Below are positions 9,293-17,720 of a stretch of DNA of 64,000 nucleotides, in pieces. Origin of the DNA: Faecalispora sporosphaeroides DSM 1294 (GTDB lineage Bacteria > Bacillota > Clostridia > Oscillospirales > Acutalibacteraceae); NCBI GenBank assembly GCA_000383295.1, contig KB911066.1:635406-699405 (forward strand), in the 5' to 3' direction. A program made the translations under genes and the position numbers. The notes below the pieces were generated by a model, which saw nothing but the letters and a program-made list of their open reading frames with translations, was not told the origin of the DNA and did not search any database. Each line of letters starts with the position of its first letter. The stretch's first letter is position 1.

Positions 9293-9983
9293 AGCCACTC
9301 ATAAAATTCTGGTCGTGGAAGACGACAGGCAAATTCAAAGCTTTATCGGCTATGCGCTTGAGCAGGACGGTTTTTGCTCCCTGAGCGCAAACTCCGGGCA
9401 CAGCGCCATGAGCCTGTTGATCTCTGAGCCGATCGAGCTTTTGCTGCTCGATCTGGGTCTGCCGGACTGCGACGGCATGGAAATCATCAAACGGGTGCGC
9501 GAGTGGTCGGACATGCCCATCATCGTCGTTTCCGCCCGGGATCAGGACAGAGAAAAGGCGGCGGCACTCGACGCGGGCGCGGACGATTACCTGACGAAGC
9601 CGTTTTCCGCCACTGAGCTGCTGGCGCGTATCCGCGTGGCCATCCGGCATTTGCGCAGGCAGAGCGGCGAAAAACCGCAGGCGGTATATCAGGTGGGAGA
9701 ACTGAAAATCGATATGGAGAAACGCCTGACGTATCTTCAGGGAGAAGAGCTTCATCTGACCCCCATGGAATACAATCTGCTGGCCCTGCTGTTTAAAAAC
9801 TGCGGCAAGGTGCTCACGACGCAGTATATCATTCGCGAGGTATGGGGCGTCGGCTATGGCAGCGACACCCAGGCTCTGCGCGCGCTGATGGCCGCGCTGC
9901 GCCGCAAGATTGAAAAAAACCCGGCAAAGCCGCGCTACATCGTAACAGAAATCGGCGTGGGGTACCGGCTGGTGGACGAATAA
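9285..9983 (+). CDS. kdpE: KdpE-like response regulator (OmpR/PhoB family)
   Basis: A 232-residue two-domain transcription factor. The receiver domain has the acidic pair in VVEDD, phospho-acceptor D56 in LLLLDLGLPDCDG, a conserved T/S (VVSARD) and K in DYLTKPF. The C-terminal winged helix has LTPMEYNLLALLF and ends with RYIVTEIGVGYRL. Start ATG 9285 follows GGAGGTGG and overlaps the kinase gene by 8 nt. A family member like this binds tandem 11-bp direct repeats. Exactly such an array lies 265 bp downstream in front of the P-type ATPase. Confidence 0.92.
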   Translation: MGEATHKILVVEDDRQIQSFIGYALEQDGFCSLSANSGHSAMSLLISEPIELLLLDLGLPDCDGMEIIKRVREWSDMPIIVVSARDQDREKAAALDAGADDYLTKPFSATELLARIRVAIRHLRRQSGEKPQAVYQVGELKIDMEKRLTYLQGEELHLTPMEYNLLALLFKNCGKVLTTQYIIREVWGVGYGSDTQALRALMAALRRKIEKNPAKPRYIVTEIGVGYRLVDE

Positions 9984-10122
9984 CCGCCGCGTAAAAAGCG
10001 GGTGATCTCCTTCGCCCGCGGCGGAGAGAGAGAAAATCACCGCAGCTGCACAAAGCCCCTGAAAGCGGGCTATTTACTTTCTGTAAAAAATTGACTGGAA
10101 AAAGGATTCTTTTCTATTATTC

Positions 10123-10172
10123 ATGAAAAAAGACCCGATGCGGAACAATATCCGCATCGGGTCTTTTTTCAT
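10123..10172 (+). terminator. Strong bidirectional terminator after kdpE
   Basis: A perfect 22-bp stem (10123-10144 with 10151-10172) has a 6-nt loop, A6 on one flank and T6 on the other, so it works in both directions. A TTGACT-N18-TATTAT promoter-like pair (10091-10120) points into it. Confidence 0.9.
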
Positions 10173-10247
10173 AAAAAACGCGAAAAACAGAGCGGCAGGC
10201 GCCGCAAGGAAACGAATACGCACGCAGGCAAAACCATTTCATTCCCA

Positions 10248-10313
10248 TTCTCACAGGATTCTCACACCAATCTCTGTCTTTTCACACCCAACTCACAGGC
10301 TCTTCGCTAAAAT
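10248..10313 (+). promoter_or_regulatory. Tandem 11-bp direct-repeat operator and promoter for the ATPase operon (KdpE-box candidate)
   Basis: Four half-sites with core CTCACA or TTCACA start at 10250, 10261, 10281 and 10292. They form two pairs, each with 11-bp spacing. The extended units are TTCTCACAGGA, TTCTCACACCA, TTTTCACACCC and AACTCACAGGC. A -10 element TAAAAT lies at 10308-10313, 10 bp after the last half-site, and no -35 is present. This is the geometry of PhoB/OmpR-activated promoters. Confidence 0.6.
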
Positions 10314-10347
10314 AAGAACGGAAATCGGGAAAGACAGGCAGGGCGAT

Positions 10348-10517
10348 CCGGTAAGAAATCCGCAGTTCCCCTTCCGCAGCAGGGACTGACCGGGCTTACC
10401 GGAACGCAGCGCCGCTGATTGAAAAACAGAAATATGAAGAACGCAAACGGCCGGTTTCAAACGCGACGCGAACGTTTCCTCACGCGCCGCAGCCCCACAA
10501 TCAAATGGGGGTTTTTT
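10348..10517 (+). promoter_or_regulatory. Structured leader of the ATPase operon with attenuator-like hairpin
   Basis: The roughly 360-nt leader has a long-range inverted repeat CCGGTAAG (10348-10355) / CTTACCGG (10395-10402). It also has a terminator-like hairpin CCCCA/TGGGG followed by GTTTTTT (10493-10517), ending 157 nt before the start codon. I could not fit it to a known riboswitch. The remainder to 10674 shows no gene. Confidence 0.4.
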
Positions 10518-10674
10518 GCTAACCCGCCTGCCGTTGAAGCCGGCCCTGCAGCCTGGCTCCCGGCGGCAAACGCGCCCATAAGGGATCAGACTGCGGCGAA
10601 CCCCTTCTTCCCGCGTTTGGTACCCGGCGGGATCCGAATGGAATGATACATGTTATGGAACGGAGAGCTGAACG

Positions 10675-13575
10675 ATGAAAGAATCAAACGTACAAACCGC
10701 CACTCATCAGCCGGCCGCACCGCCGGTCAATGATCTGCCGCGCAAAATCCGGCAGCTGCCCGTATCGGAAGTATACGGGGCGCTGGGCACCGCAGAGCAG
10801 GGCATTTCCCCCGAAGAGGCGCAGGCTCGCCTGAAAAAGTACGGCAAAAATACAATACAGGAAAAGAAGGGCCAGCCGCTGATCTGGAAGTTTCTTTCCA
10901 ACTTTACCCACCTGATGGCGATTCTGCTTTGGATCGCCGGTCTCGTCGCGCTAATCGCGGGTATGCCGGAGCTGGCCATCGCCGTTTGGATGGTCAACGT
11001 CATTAACGGCGTATTCAGCTTCTGGCAGGAATTCCGCGCCGGCAAGGCGACCGAAGCCCTCAAGAAGCTGCTGCCGGACTACGTTCGCGTGCTGCGCGGC
11101 GGCGAGGAGCTTCGCCTTCTGGCGGAGGATCTCGTTCCCGGAGACATTATGCTGCTGTCGGAGGGGGACATGATCTCTGCCGACGCGCGTCTTGTCGAGG
11201 ACAACGACCTTCGCGTCAACCAGTCCACACTCACCGGAGAATCGAATCCCGTGCACAAGGCACGTGACCAGGTGCTTCGCACCGATATTTCCACAGTGGA
11301 GTCGCCGAACCTGATTTTTGCCGGAACAACGGTCTCCTCCGGCACCGGCAAGGCGATCGTCTGCTCTACGGGAATGGATACCGAATTCGGCCGCATTGCC
11401 AGCCTGACCCAGAGCCTCAAGGATGAATCCAGCCCCCTGCAGAAGGAAATGGGGAATCTGACCAAGAAGGTTTCCGCCATTGCTGTTTCGATCGGCGTGC
11501 TGTTCTTTATTCTGGCGATTTTCCTCGCGAAATCCGAGCCTGTGGCGGCGTTTATTTTCGCTCTGGGCATGATCGTCGCGTTTATTCCGGAGGGCCTTCT
11601 CCCCACCGTTACGTTATCGCTCGCCATGGGCGTGCAGCGCATGGCAAAGCGCAACGCGCTGATCAAGCGGTTGTCCGCTGTCGAGACGCTCGGCTGCACC
11701 ACGGTGATCTGCACGGATAAAACCGGCACCCTGACTCAGAACGAAATGACCGTCAGCAACGTGTGGCTCGGCGGCCGCAACCTCGAGGTGACCGGGGTCG
11801 GCTACAACGCCGAGGGCGGCCAGATTTTGGAAGAAGACGGCCGCCCCGCCGACAAGGATAACAGCGACCTGTGCCAGCTGCTCACCGGCGCCGGGCTGTG
11901 CTGCGACGCCAGACTGCTGCCCCCAAGCGAAGAAAACAGCCATTACACCGTTCTCGGCGACCCCACGGAAGCCGCTTTGCTGGTCGTTGCAAAGAAGAAC
12001 GGCCTGAATCTGGATGAGCTGTCCGCCTCGATTCCCCGCCTGCGCGAGCTGCCCTTCGACTCGGGCCGCAAGCGCATGAGCACCATTCACCAGCCCCTGA
12101 GCGGCGGCCGCCTTGCGTATGTAAAGGGCTCGCCGAAGGAGGTGCTGGATTTATGCACCCGCCAGCGCAGAAACGGCGTGGTTTCCGCCATGAGCGACGA
12201 CGAGCGCCGCCGCGTCATGGCGGTGAACGACGAATACGCCAAAAAGGGGCTGCGCGTGCTGGCGGTCGCCTGCCGCGAGCTGACCGGCGAAGTCGCGCTG
12301 CCGACCAGCCTGAGCGAGTACACCCCCGAGCTGATTGAGCAGGATCTGACCTTCCTCGGCCTGATCGCCATGGTTGACCCGCCCCGTCCGGAGGTTGCCG
12401 CCGCCGTGAAGAAATGCCACAAGGCCGGCATCCGCATCATCATGATCACCGGCGACTACGGCCTGACCGCGGAGAGCATTGCCCGCCGTATCGGGATCAT
12501 TTCCGGCAGCCACCCCCGCATCATCACCGGTCTGGAGCTTGAAACCATGAGCCAGACGGATCTGGAGGAAGCGCTCAAGGATGAAGTCATCTTCGCGCGC
12601 GTCGCCCCCGAGCAGAAGCTTCAGGTCGTCAGCGCTTTGCAGGATATGAAGCAGATCGTCGCCGTCACCGGCGACGGCGTCAACGATTCCCCCGCGCTGA
12701 AAAAGGCGGATATCGGCGTCGCGATGGGCCGCTCCGGAACCGACGTGGCAAAGGAAGCCGCCGACATGATTCTGACCGACGACAACTTTGCCTCCATCGT
12801 CAACGCGATCGAGGAGGGCCGCGCGGTGTATAGCAACATCCGCAAATTTGTTCTCTATATTTTCAACAGCAACATGTCCTGCGCCGTGCCGATGGTTCTG
12901 TACCTGTTCTCCGGCGGGCTGATTCCGCTTCCCCTGACGATCATGCAGGTTCTGGCCATCGACCTCGGCACCGATATGGTGCCCGCCATGGGCCTTGGCT
13001 CCGAAGCGCCGGAGGCGGGTGTGATGGACGCGCCACCGCGCTCCAGAAAGGATGTTCTCCTCAATCGTCCCTTGATTTTGAGGGCTTTTCTGTGGTACGG
13101 TATGCTTGAAGCAATCTTTGGCATCGCCGCATACTTCTTCCTGAACTTCCTGATGGGCTGGCCTGCGGTTCCGCTGGCCTCTGAGGGAATCGCGTACCGG
13201 ATGACCACCTCCATTACCTTTGCCGCCATCGTGCTTTCGCAGATGGGCGCGGTATTCGCCTGCCGCACGGATCGCACGTCTGTATTCAAGATCGGTTTGT
13301 TCAGCAACCGCCTGATTCTGGTGGGGATCGCGGTGGAATTCACGCTCCTTGCGTGCCTTGTTTTCCTGCCGCTGCCGTTCCTGCACAACCTGTTCAACAC
13401 GGCGCCCCTGCCGCTGAAACACCTGGGAATGCTGCTGTTCATCCCGTTTGCCATGCTGCTGCTGGATGAGGCGCGCAAATGGCTTCTGCGCTGGTGGGAT
13501 CGCAGAAAGAAGAAGAATCGCAACGACCAAACCCACACCAACATGCCCAAAGACGCAAAAAGGGAGGCTATTTGA
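10675..13575 (+). CDS. P2-type cation-transporting ATPase (Na+/K+-pump-like PEGLL motif)
   Basis: Plasma-membrane P-type ATPase of 966 residues. An N-terminal cation-ATPase domain is followed by M1-M2, then the actuator loop TGES (187-190). The M4 metal motif is P305-E-G-L-L. Phosphorylation D348 lies in CTDKTGTLTQNE, and the hinge is TGDGVND at about 665-671, with six C-terminal membrane helices. PEGLL rather than PEGLP is the M4 signature of the P2C (Na+/K+, H+/K+) branch, not of SERCA-like Ca2+ pumps. The ion is therefore likely Na+ and/or K+; this is inference. The start follows CGGAGAG. Its TGA overlaps the ATG of the first RCK gene (ATGA), which implies a common operon with the two downstream regulators. 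Confidence 0.93.
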   Translation: MKESNVQTATHQPAAPPVNDLPRKIRQLPVSEVYGALGTAEQGISPEEAQARLKKYGKNTIQEKKGQPLIWKFLSNFTHLMAILLWIAGLVALIAGMPELAIAVWMVNVINGVFSFWQEFRAGKATEALKKLLPDYVRVLRGGEELRLLAEDLVPGDIMLLSEGDMISADARLVEDNDLRVNQSTLTGESNPVHKARDQVLRTDISTVESPNLIFAGTTVSSGTGKAIVCSTGMDTEFGRIASLTQSLKDESSPLQKEMGNLTKKVSAIAVSIGVLFFILAIFLAKSEPVAAFIFALGMIVAFIPEGLLPTVTLSLAMGVQRMAKRNALIKRLSAVETLGCTTVICTDKTGTLTQNEMTVSNVWLGGRNLEVTGVGYNAEGGQILEEDGRPADKDNSDLCQLLTGAGLCCDARLLPPSEENSHYTVLGDPTEAALLVVAKKNGLNLDELSASIPRLRELPFDSGRKRMSTIHQPLSGGRLAYVKGSPKEVLDLCTRQRRNGVVSAMSDDERRRVMAVNDEYAKKGLRVLAVACRELTGEVALPTSLSEYTPELIEQDLTFLGLIAMVDPPRPEVAAAVKKCHKAGIRIIMITGDYGLTAESIARRIGIISGSHPRIITGLELETMSQTDLEEALKDEVIFARVAPEQKLQVVSALQDMKQIVAVTGDGVNDSPALKKADIGVAMGRSGTDVAKEAADMILTDDNFASIVNAIEEGRAVYSNIRKFVLYIFNSNMSCAVPMVLYLFSGGLIPLPLTIMQVLAIDLGTDMVPAMGLGSEAPEAGVMDAPPRSRKDVLLNRPLILRAFLWYGMLEAIFGIAAYFFLNFLMGWPAVPLASEGIAYRMTTSITFAAIVLSQMGAVFACRTDRTSVFKIGLFSNRLILVGIAVEFTLLACLVFLPLPFLHNLFNTAPLPLKHLGMLLFIPFAMLLLDEARKWLLRWWDRRKKKNRNDQTHTNMPKDAKREAI

Positions 13576-14228
13576 TGAAGATCATTATTGTAGGGTGCGG
13601 ACGCAACGGCTCCGGCCTTGCGCAGGCCATGAGCAAAGCCGGTCACTCCGTTACCGTCATTGACTCTGACCCGGCAGCGTTTCAACAGCTCGGCAAAGGC
13701 TTTCACGGAAAAACAGTCGAAGGCATCGGCTTTGACAAAGACGTTCTGCAGCGGGCGCAGATCGAGCGCACCGACGCGCTGGCGGCCTTTACCTCCAGCG
13801 ACGAATCGAACGCCGTAATCGCCCGCATCGCCAAAGAGATTTACCATGTTCCAAAAGTGGTCGCACGCCTGTACGACCGCGAAAAGGCCGAGATTTACAA
13901 GCGCCTGGGCGTACAGACCCTCTCCTCCACCACGTGGGGTATCAAGCGTGCATCGGATTTGCTTTCGTACTCCTCGCTGAATCAGGTTTACAGCTTCGGC
14001 AGCGGCGAGGCGGAGCTGGTGCGCGTGGAGCTGCCCGCCCTTCTGGCAGGGCACCGGGTGAATGAGCTGACGGTGGTCGGCGACATTCACGTTGTCGCGA
14101 TCGAGCGCGACAACAAAACTCTGCTGCCGACAACCGGCACGATTTTTCAAAAGGGCGACGTCGTGTATATCGCGGCAACCTCCGCTTCCGGCGGTCAGCT
14201 GCGCAAACTGCTCGGCAAAACATGGTAG
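13575..14228 (+). CDS. RCK/TrkA-family K+ regulatory protein (first copy)
   Basis: A 217-residue cytoplasmic protein with a Rossmann TrkA-N domain (IIIVGCGRNGSGLAQAM, acidic end of beta-2 IDSDP) and a TrkA-C domain (about residues 140-217). It binds NAD(H), ATP or c-di-AMP in the family and gates K+ transporters. The start ATG 13575 overlaps the ATPase stop and follows GGGAGG; the longer frame upstream is a shadow of the ATPase end. The next gene encodes a second RCK protein 12 nt downstream. No TrkH/KtrB pore is present. The obvious partner here is the P-type ATPase, which would be an unusual pairing. Confidence 0.9.
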   Translation: MKIIIVGCGRNGSGLAQAMSKAGHSVTVIDSDPAAFQQLGKGFHGKTVEGIGFDKDVLQRAQIERTDALAAFTSSDESNAVIARIAKEIYHVPKVVARLYDREKAEIYKRLGVQTLSSTTWGIKRASDLLSYSSLNQVYSFGSGEAELVRVELPALLAGHRVNELTVVGDIHVVAIERDNKTLLPTTGTIFQKGDVVYIAATSASGGQLRKLLGKTW

Positions 14229-14240
14229 GGGGATGAAATC

Positions 14241-14909
14241 ATGAAGGTAATTATTGTCGGCGGCGGTCAGGTGGGCTGCTACCTTGCATCGCTTTTGATT
14301 GAACGCGGCCACAGCATCACGATTATTGAGGCAAAGGACAACCGGATCGAGGTTTTGAAAAAATCCCTCCCGCACGATACGATTCTGCAGGGCAACGGCG
14401 CGGAGCCGAAGGTGCTGGAGGCCGCCGGTGTGCGCCAGGCGGACGTTGTGGCCGCCGTGACCGGCTCGGACGAAAACAATCTGGTCATCGGCACGCTGGC
14501 CCGCCTGGAATACGGCGTGCGCAGAGTGATCGGCCGTGTGAACAACCCGAAAAACGCGTGGCTGTTCACGCCCTTAATGGGCATTGATGCCGCCGTGAAC
14601 CAGGCCGACCTGATGGCCCGGCTGGTGGCGGAGGAAATGTCGATGGGCGACATGATGACGCTTTTAAAGCTGCACGGCGGCAAGTATTCGCTGGTTGAGC
14701 GCATCGTGAACCCGGGCTCCTCCGTGCAGGGCAAGCTGCTGCGCGACATTGAGCTGCCCACCGAATGCGTGCTCGTTGCGGTCATCCGCAACTCCGACCT
14801 GCTGATCCCCCGCGGCGACACCATGCTGCAGGGCGGCGACAAGGTCGTGACGATCGTTCATATTGACCAGCTGGAGAATATGGAAAAGATTCTGGGCGCG
14901 GGCCTGTAA
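14241..14909 (+). CDS. RCK/TrkA-family K+ regulatory protein (second copy)
   Basis: A 222-residue TrkA-N plus TrkA-C protein with the dinucleotide motif IIVGGGQVGCYLASLL and acidic IIEAKD after beta-2. It is a paralogue of the preceding gene but clearly diverged, so the pair may form a heteromeric ring of the type made by two-RCK TrkA. The ribosome-binding site is GTAGGGGGATG, and the last gene of the operon is followed by a terminator. Clostridial TrkA proteins commonly pair with TrkH elsewhere in the genome; that cannot be checked here. Confidence 0.9.
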   Translation: MKVIIVGGGQVGCYLASLLIERGHSITIIEAKDNRIEVLKKSLPHDTILQGNGAEPKVLEAAGVRQADVVAAVTGSDENNLVIGTLARLEYGVRRVIGRVNNPKNAWLFTPLMGIDAAVNQADLMARLVAEEMSMGDMMTLLKLHGGKYSLVERIVNPGSSVQGKLLRDIELPTECVLVAVIRNSDLLIPRGDTMLQGGDKVVTIVHIDQLENMEKILGAGL

Positions 14910-14991
14910 CACAGAGCAAAGCGGACTTTGGCCGATCTGCACCCAACAGAGCCGCAAAGCCAAGTTGCACCGCCAAATTGAATGCTGCAAA

Positions 14992-15030
14992 ACAAGGTAT
15001 CTTCTATTGAGGAAGGATACCTTGTTTTTT
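14992..15030 (+). terminator. Terminator of the ATPase-RCK operon
   Basis: ACAAGGTATC (14992-15001) pairs with GATACCTTGT (15016-15025), followed directly by TTTTT. Confidence 0.85.
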
Positions 15031-15110
15031 GCCGGAAAACGGGCTTCCCCCCCTGCTGCCCAAAGCCGGATTACAGCTCCCAAAACAGATAATTTCACCC
15101 GAATTTCAAT

Positions 15111-15147
15111 ATTTATTTATTGACAAACAATAAATAAATGCTATAAT
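15111..15147 (+). promoter_or_regulatory. Promoter with 29-bp palindromic operator for the DUF2975/XRE pair
   Basis: TTGACA (15120-15125) and TATAAT (15142-15147) are spaced 16 bp. A perfect inverted repeat ATTTATTTATTG-ACAAA-CAATAAATAAAT (15111-15139) covers the -35 and most of the spacer. It is a repressor site, probably for the XRE protein encoded second in the operon. Confidence 0.8.
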
Positions 15148-15177
15148 CGAGTTAACGATAGAGAATGGAGTGATTTT

Positions 15178-15666
15178 ATGAAGCAGCGTGTCTCAACCAT
15201 CTTTTTAACAACCGTCATTGTCCTGATCGGAATCGCCGTGCTCGTTTTCGGCGTTTTCCTTTTGCCCAGATTTGCAAACGCTCTGTCTGCATTCGTGCCG
15301 GCGGCGGCGTTTTTCAAACTCCCGTTCCTGATCTGCATGTATGCGGCAATGATTCTTTTCTTCTTTGCGCTGTACCAGGCGATCAGGCTGCTGCACTATA
15401 TCGACAGCGGAAAGGTGTTTTCCGACGCATCCATCAGGACGCTGAGGAACATGAAAATCGCCGGAACGCTGATGACCGGGCTTTTCTATTTGGCCGGTAT
15501 GCCGGCCGTATATCTTGTGGCACAATGGGAGGATGCGCCCGGCCTTATCCTCCTCGGCTTTGCCATGGCCTCCATCCCGCTTGTGGTTGCAACCTTCGTA
15601 GCCGTTCTTCAAAGACTGCTGCAGGAAGCGATCCTCATCAAATCTGAAAATGATTTTACCATTTGA
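15178..15666 (+). CDS. DUF2975 membrane protein
   Basis: A 162-residue protein with four predicted membrane helices (about 8-30, 45-70, 98-117, 125-147) and a basic loop containing YIDSGKVFSDASIRTLRNMK between helices two and three, as in DUF2975 proteins. The function is unknown. The family is typically encoded next to a small XRE regulator, and here that gene follows after 9 nt. The ribosome-binding site is AATGGAGTG. The pair is reminiscent of toxin-like or stress-linked membrane-protein/regulator pairs, but nothing in the sequence shows an activity. Confidence 0.85.
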   Translation: MKQRVSTIFLTTVIVLIGIAVLVFGVFLLPRFANALSAFVPAAAFFKLPFLICMYAAMILFFFALYQAIRLLHYIDSGKVFSDASIRTLRNMKIAGTLMTGLFYLAGMPAVYLVAQWEDAPGLILLGFAMASIPLVVATFVAVLQRLLQEAILIKSENDFTI

Positions 15667-15675
15667 GGTGAGCAC

Positions 15676-15903
15676 ATGGCAATGATAATCAATATTGATG
15701 TGATGCTCGCAAAACGGAAAATGAGCGTGACGGAGCTTTCTGAAAAGGTCGGCATAACGCTGGCGAATCTTTCCATCTTGAAAAACGGTAAGGCAAAGGC
15801 AATTCGCTTCTCCACTCTGGAAGGAATCTGTAAGGCCTTGGACTGCCAGCCCGGAGACATACTGGAATACCGGCATTCGGAAGCGCCTCAAGCCGACACA
15901 TGA
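15676..15903 (+). CDS. Small XRE-family (Cro/CI) regulator
   Basis: A 75-residue single-domain helix-turn-helix protein. The HTH spans VTELSEKVGITLANLSILKN, with the usual downstream helix TLEGICKALDCQPGDILEY. Start ATG 15676 follows GAGGTGAG. It is translationally close to the DUF2975 gene. The likely role is autoregulation through the palindrome at 15111-15139. Confidence 0.9.
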   Translation: MAMIINIDVMLAKRKMSVTELSEKVGITLANLSILKNGKAKAIRFSTLEGICKALDCQPGDILEYRHSEAPQADT

Positions 15904-16044
15904 AGGAAGGCATTCCCTTGGTCACTGCCAGCAAGGGATTCCCGCCGATCGATTCACCGCGGCGTTTTTCGGGAATAAAACAATCCTTAACAAACAAAAA
16001 ACGGGGCGGCTGCAAAATGCACCCGCTGAAAAACAGTACACAAA

Positions 16045-16084
16045 AATGCGCCTTGATCCGTATCCTGCCAGATCAAGGCGCATT
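16045..16084 (-). terminator. Terminator for the glycosyltransferase gene
   Basis: A perfect 14-bp stem AATGCGCCTTGATC (16045-16058) / GATCAAGGCGCATT (16071-16084). On the minus strand it is followed by a T run. The rest of 15904-16217 contains no gene. Confidence 0.75.
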
Positions 16085-16217
16085 CTCCTGTTTATCAGCG
16101 TGCTTTGCCGCGCGATTTGCGACTGCAACTTTGTTTTTGCAGCAATTCTATTTTTCTAACGGAATAAATCCTGTTTCATAAAAGAGCATTCGTTCCGGCG
16201 CTTATGCGGCAGCGTGT

Positions 16218-17384
16218 TTATTTGCCGAATGCGGCGGTATCCCTCTTTTGCTCCTCCACCAGCTCGTAGATCAGAGACAAAATGTTTCTGGACGACTGCG
16301 ATTTATCGAAGCTCTGGCAGGACTGCCGCATTTTCTCAAGCTTTTCGCGGTTGCGCAGCAGCTCGGAGATTGTGCCCGCGCAATCGTCGCCCTTGCGGAT
16401 CCTCACCGCCATATCGTGGCTCATCAGGAAATTGGCGTTGTCCTCCTCCTGCCCGGGGATCGCGTCGAACACGGCCAGCGGAACGTTGCAGGCCAGCGCC
16501 TCAGACACCGTGAGCCCGCCGGGCTTTGTGATGATGAGGTCGGACGCGTGCATGTACTTTTCCACTTCGTTCGTAAAAAAGACCAGCCGGGTGTGCTTGC
16601 AACCCATTGGAGGGCTCAGGCGGCACTCTGCAATCTTATCCTCGAAGGCCTGGAACAATTTTTCGTTCCGCCCGGTGATGACGATGATCTGGAACGGCAG
16701 ATCCAGACAAACGATATCCTCGTAAATCTGGAGGATGTTTGAAACGCCGAAGCTCCCCGCCATAATCAGGATGGTAAGCTGGTCGGGCTTCATTCCCAGC
16801 TCTTCCAGCAGCGCGGCCTTGTCGGCCTTATCGAAAAACACATTGTAAACCGGAATGCCGAACGGGTACACGATTTCGCGCCGCACGCCCATGGCCTCCA
16901 TCTCCGGCACCATGTCTTCACTCGACACGACGTAGGCGTCCACATTGTCCGAAATCCACGCCTTATGCGGGCCGTAGTCCGTCATGATGCAGATCAGCGG
17001 CACCCTGACCTGCCCCTTTTCTTTTAAATGGGAAACCATTTCCGTTACAAAGGGGTGCGTTGCGATGACCACGTCGGGCTCGTACTCCTCAAACAAGGGC
17101 AGCAGCCGCTGGCTGAACAGGCTGTTGAATTTCGGCACCATCTGCGCCAGGGGATTTTCCTCGTTGGATTTCTGGTACAGCAATCCGAACATTTTCGGAG
17201 TCTTCGTGGCCAAAAAGTGATATCCGTCGCAAATCGTTTTATCTAAGATTGGATGAATGGTTTTCAGCGCATCCACCACTCTCACTTCAACATCTGTGGT
17301 ATTCTCCAAAAGATACGACTCAATTGCATGGGATGCACGTAAATGGCCGCCTCCGGTTGCCGCAGATAAAATAAGAATTTTCAC
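16218..17384 (-). CDS. UgtP/MGDG-synthase-type diacylglycerol glucosyltransferase
   Basis: GT28-family enzyme of 388 residues, expected to glycosylate diacylglycerol at the inner membrane face for glycolipids and lipoteichoic-acid anchors. The N-terminal MGDG-synthase domain starts with ILILSAATGGGHLRA; the C-terminal GT-B donor domain has GSFGVSNI, ITGRN and the nucleotide-sugar motif IITKPGGLTVSEAL...P followed by PGQEEDNANFL. The start is GTG 17384, nine bases after AGGAGG. It is monocistronic. MurG is excluded by the N-terminal domain. Confidence 0.88.
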   Translation of the reverse strand: MKILILSAATGGGHLRASHAIESYLLENTTDVEVRVVDALKTIHPILDKTICDGYHFLATKTPKMFGLLYQKSNEENPLAQMVPKFNSLFSQRLLPLFEEYEPDVVIATHPFVTEMVSHLKEKGQVRVPLICIMTDYGPHKAWISDNVDAYVVSSEDMVPEMEAMGVRREIVYPFGIPVYNVFFDKADKAALLEELGMKPDQLTILIMAGSFGVSNILQIYEDIVCLDLPFQIIVITGRNEKLFQAFEDKIAECRLSPPMGCKHTRLVFFTNEVEKYMHASDLIITKPGGLTVSEALACNVPLAVFDAIPGQEEDNANFLMSHDMAVRIRKGDDCAGTISELLRNREKLEKMRQSCQSFDKSQSSRNILSLIYELVEEQKRDTAAFGK

Positions 17385-17720
17385 CTGAAGGTTCCTCCTG
17401 TGAGAACGGAACGATTCCGTTCTGCGTATTTTTCAAAATACAGTCCCGACCCGGCAGTGCCCAAATGAAAAAGTCTGCATTTCTTGCCGCAGGGTCGCGT
17501 ATTTATACAATATAGTATTTCCCACTAAGTTTCAAGCCTTGATATGTAAATATTTTACGGAATAAACGGCCTTTTGAAACTTATGTAAAAGCTGTAACTT
17601 TACATTCCTTGCAAAAGGCGATAAAATAGATTCGCGAAAAGCCTTGTTTTGCTGTGCCTTCAGCTTCCCGCTCCGGGAACGCGCAGGACGAATTTTGTTT
17701 CAGGAAGGAAGGATTGTTGT

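Noticed and set aside
10313..10674. c-di-AMP (ydaO-type) riboswitch before the P-type ATPase
   Set aside because: The location and K+ context fit, but the conserved core (GGGGAACC-type and CCCGACAGCUAAC-type segments) could not be aligned on either strand.
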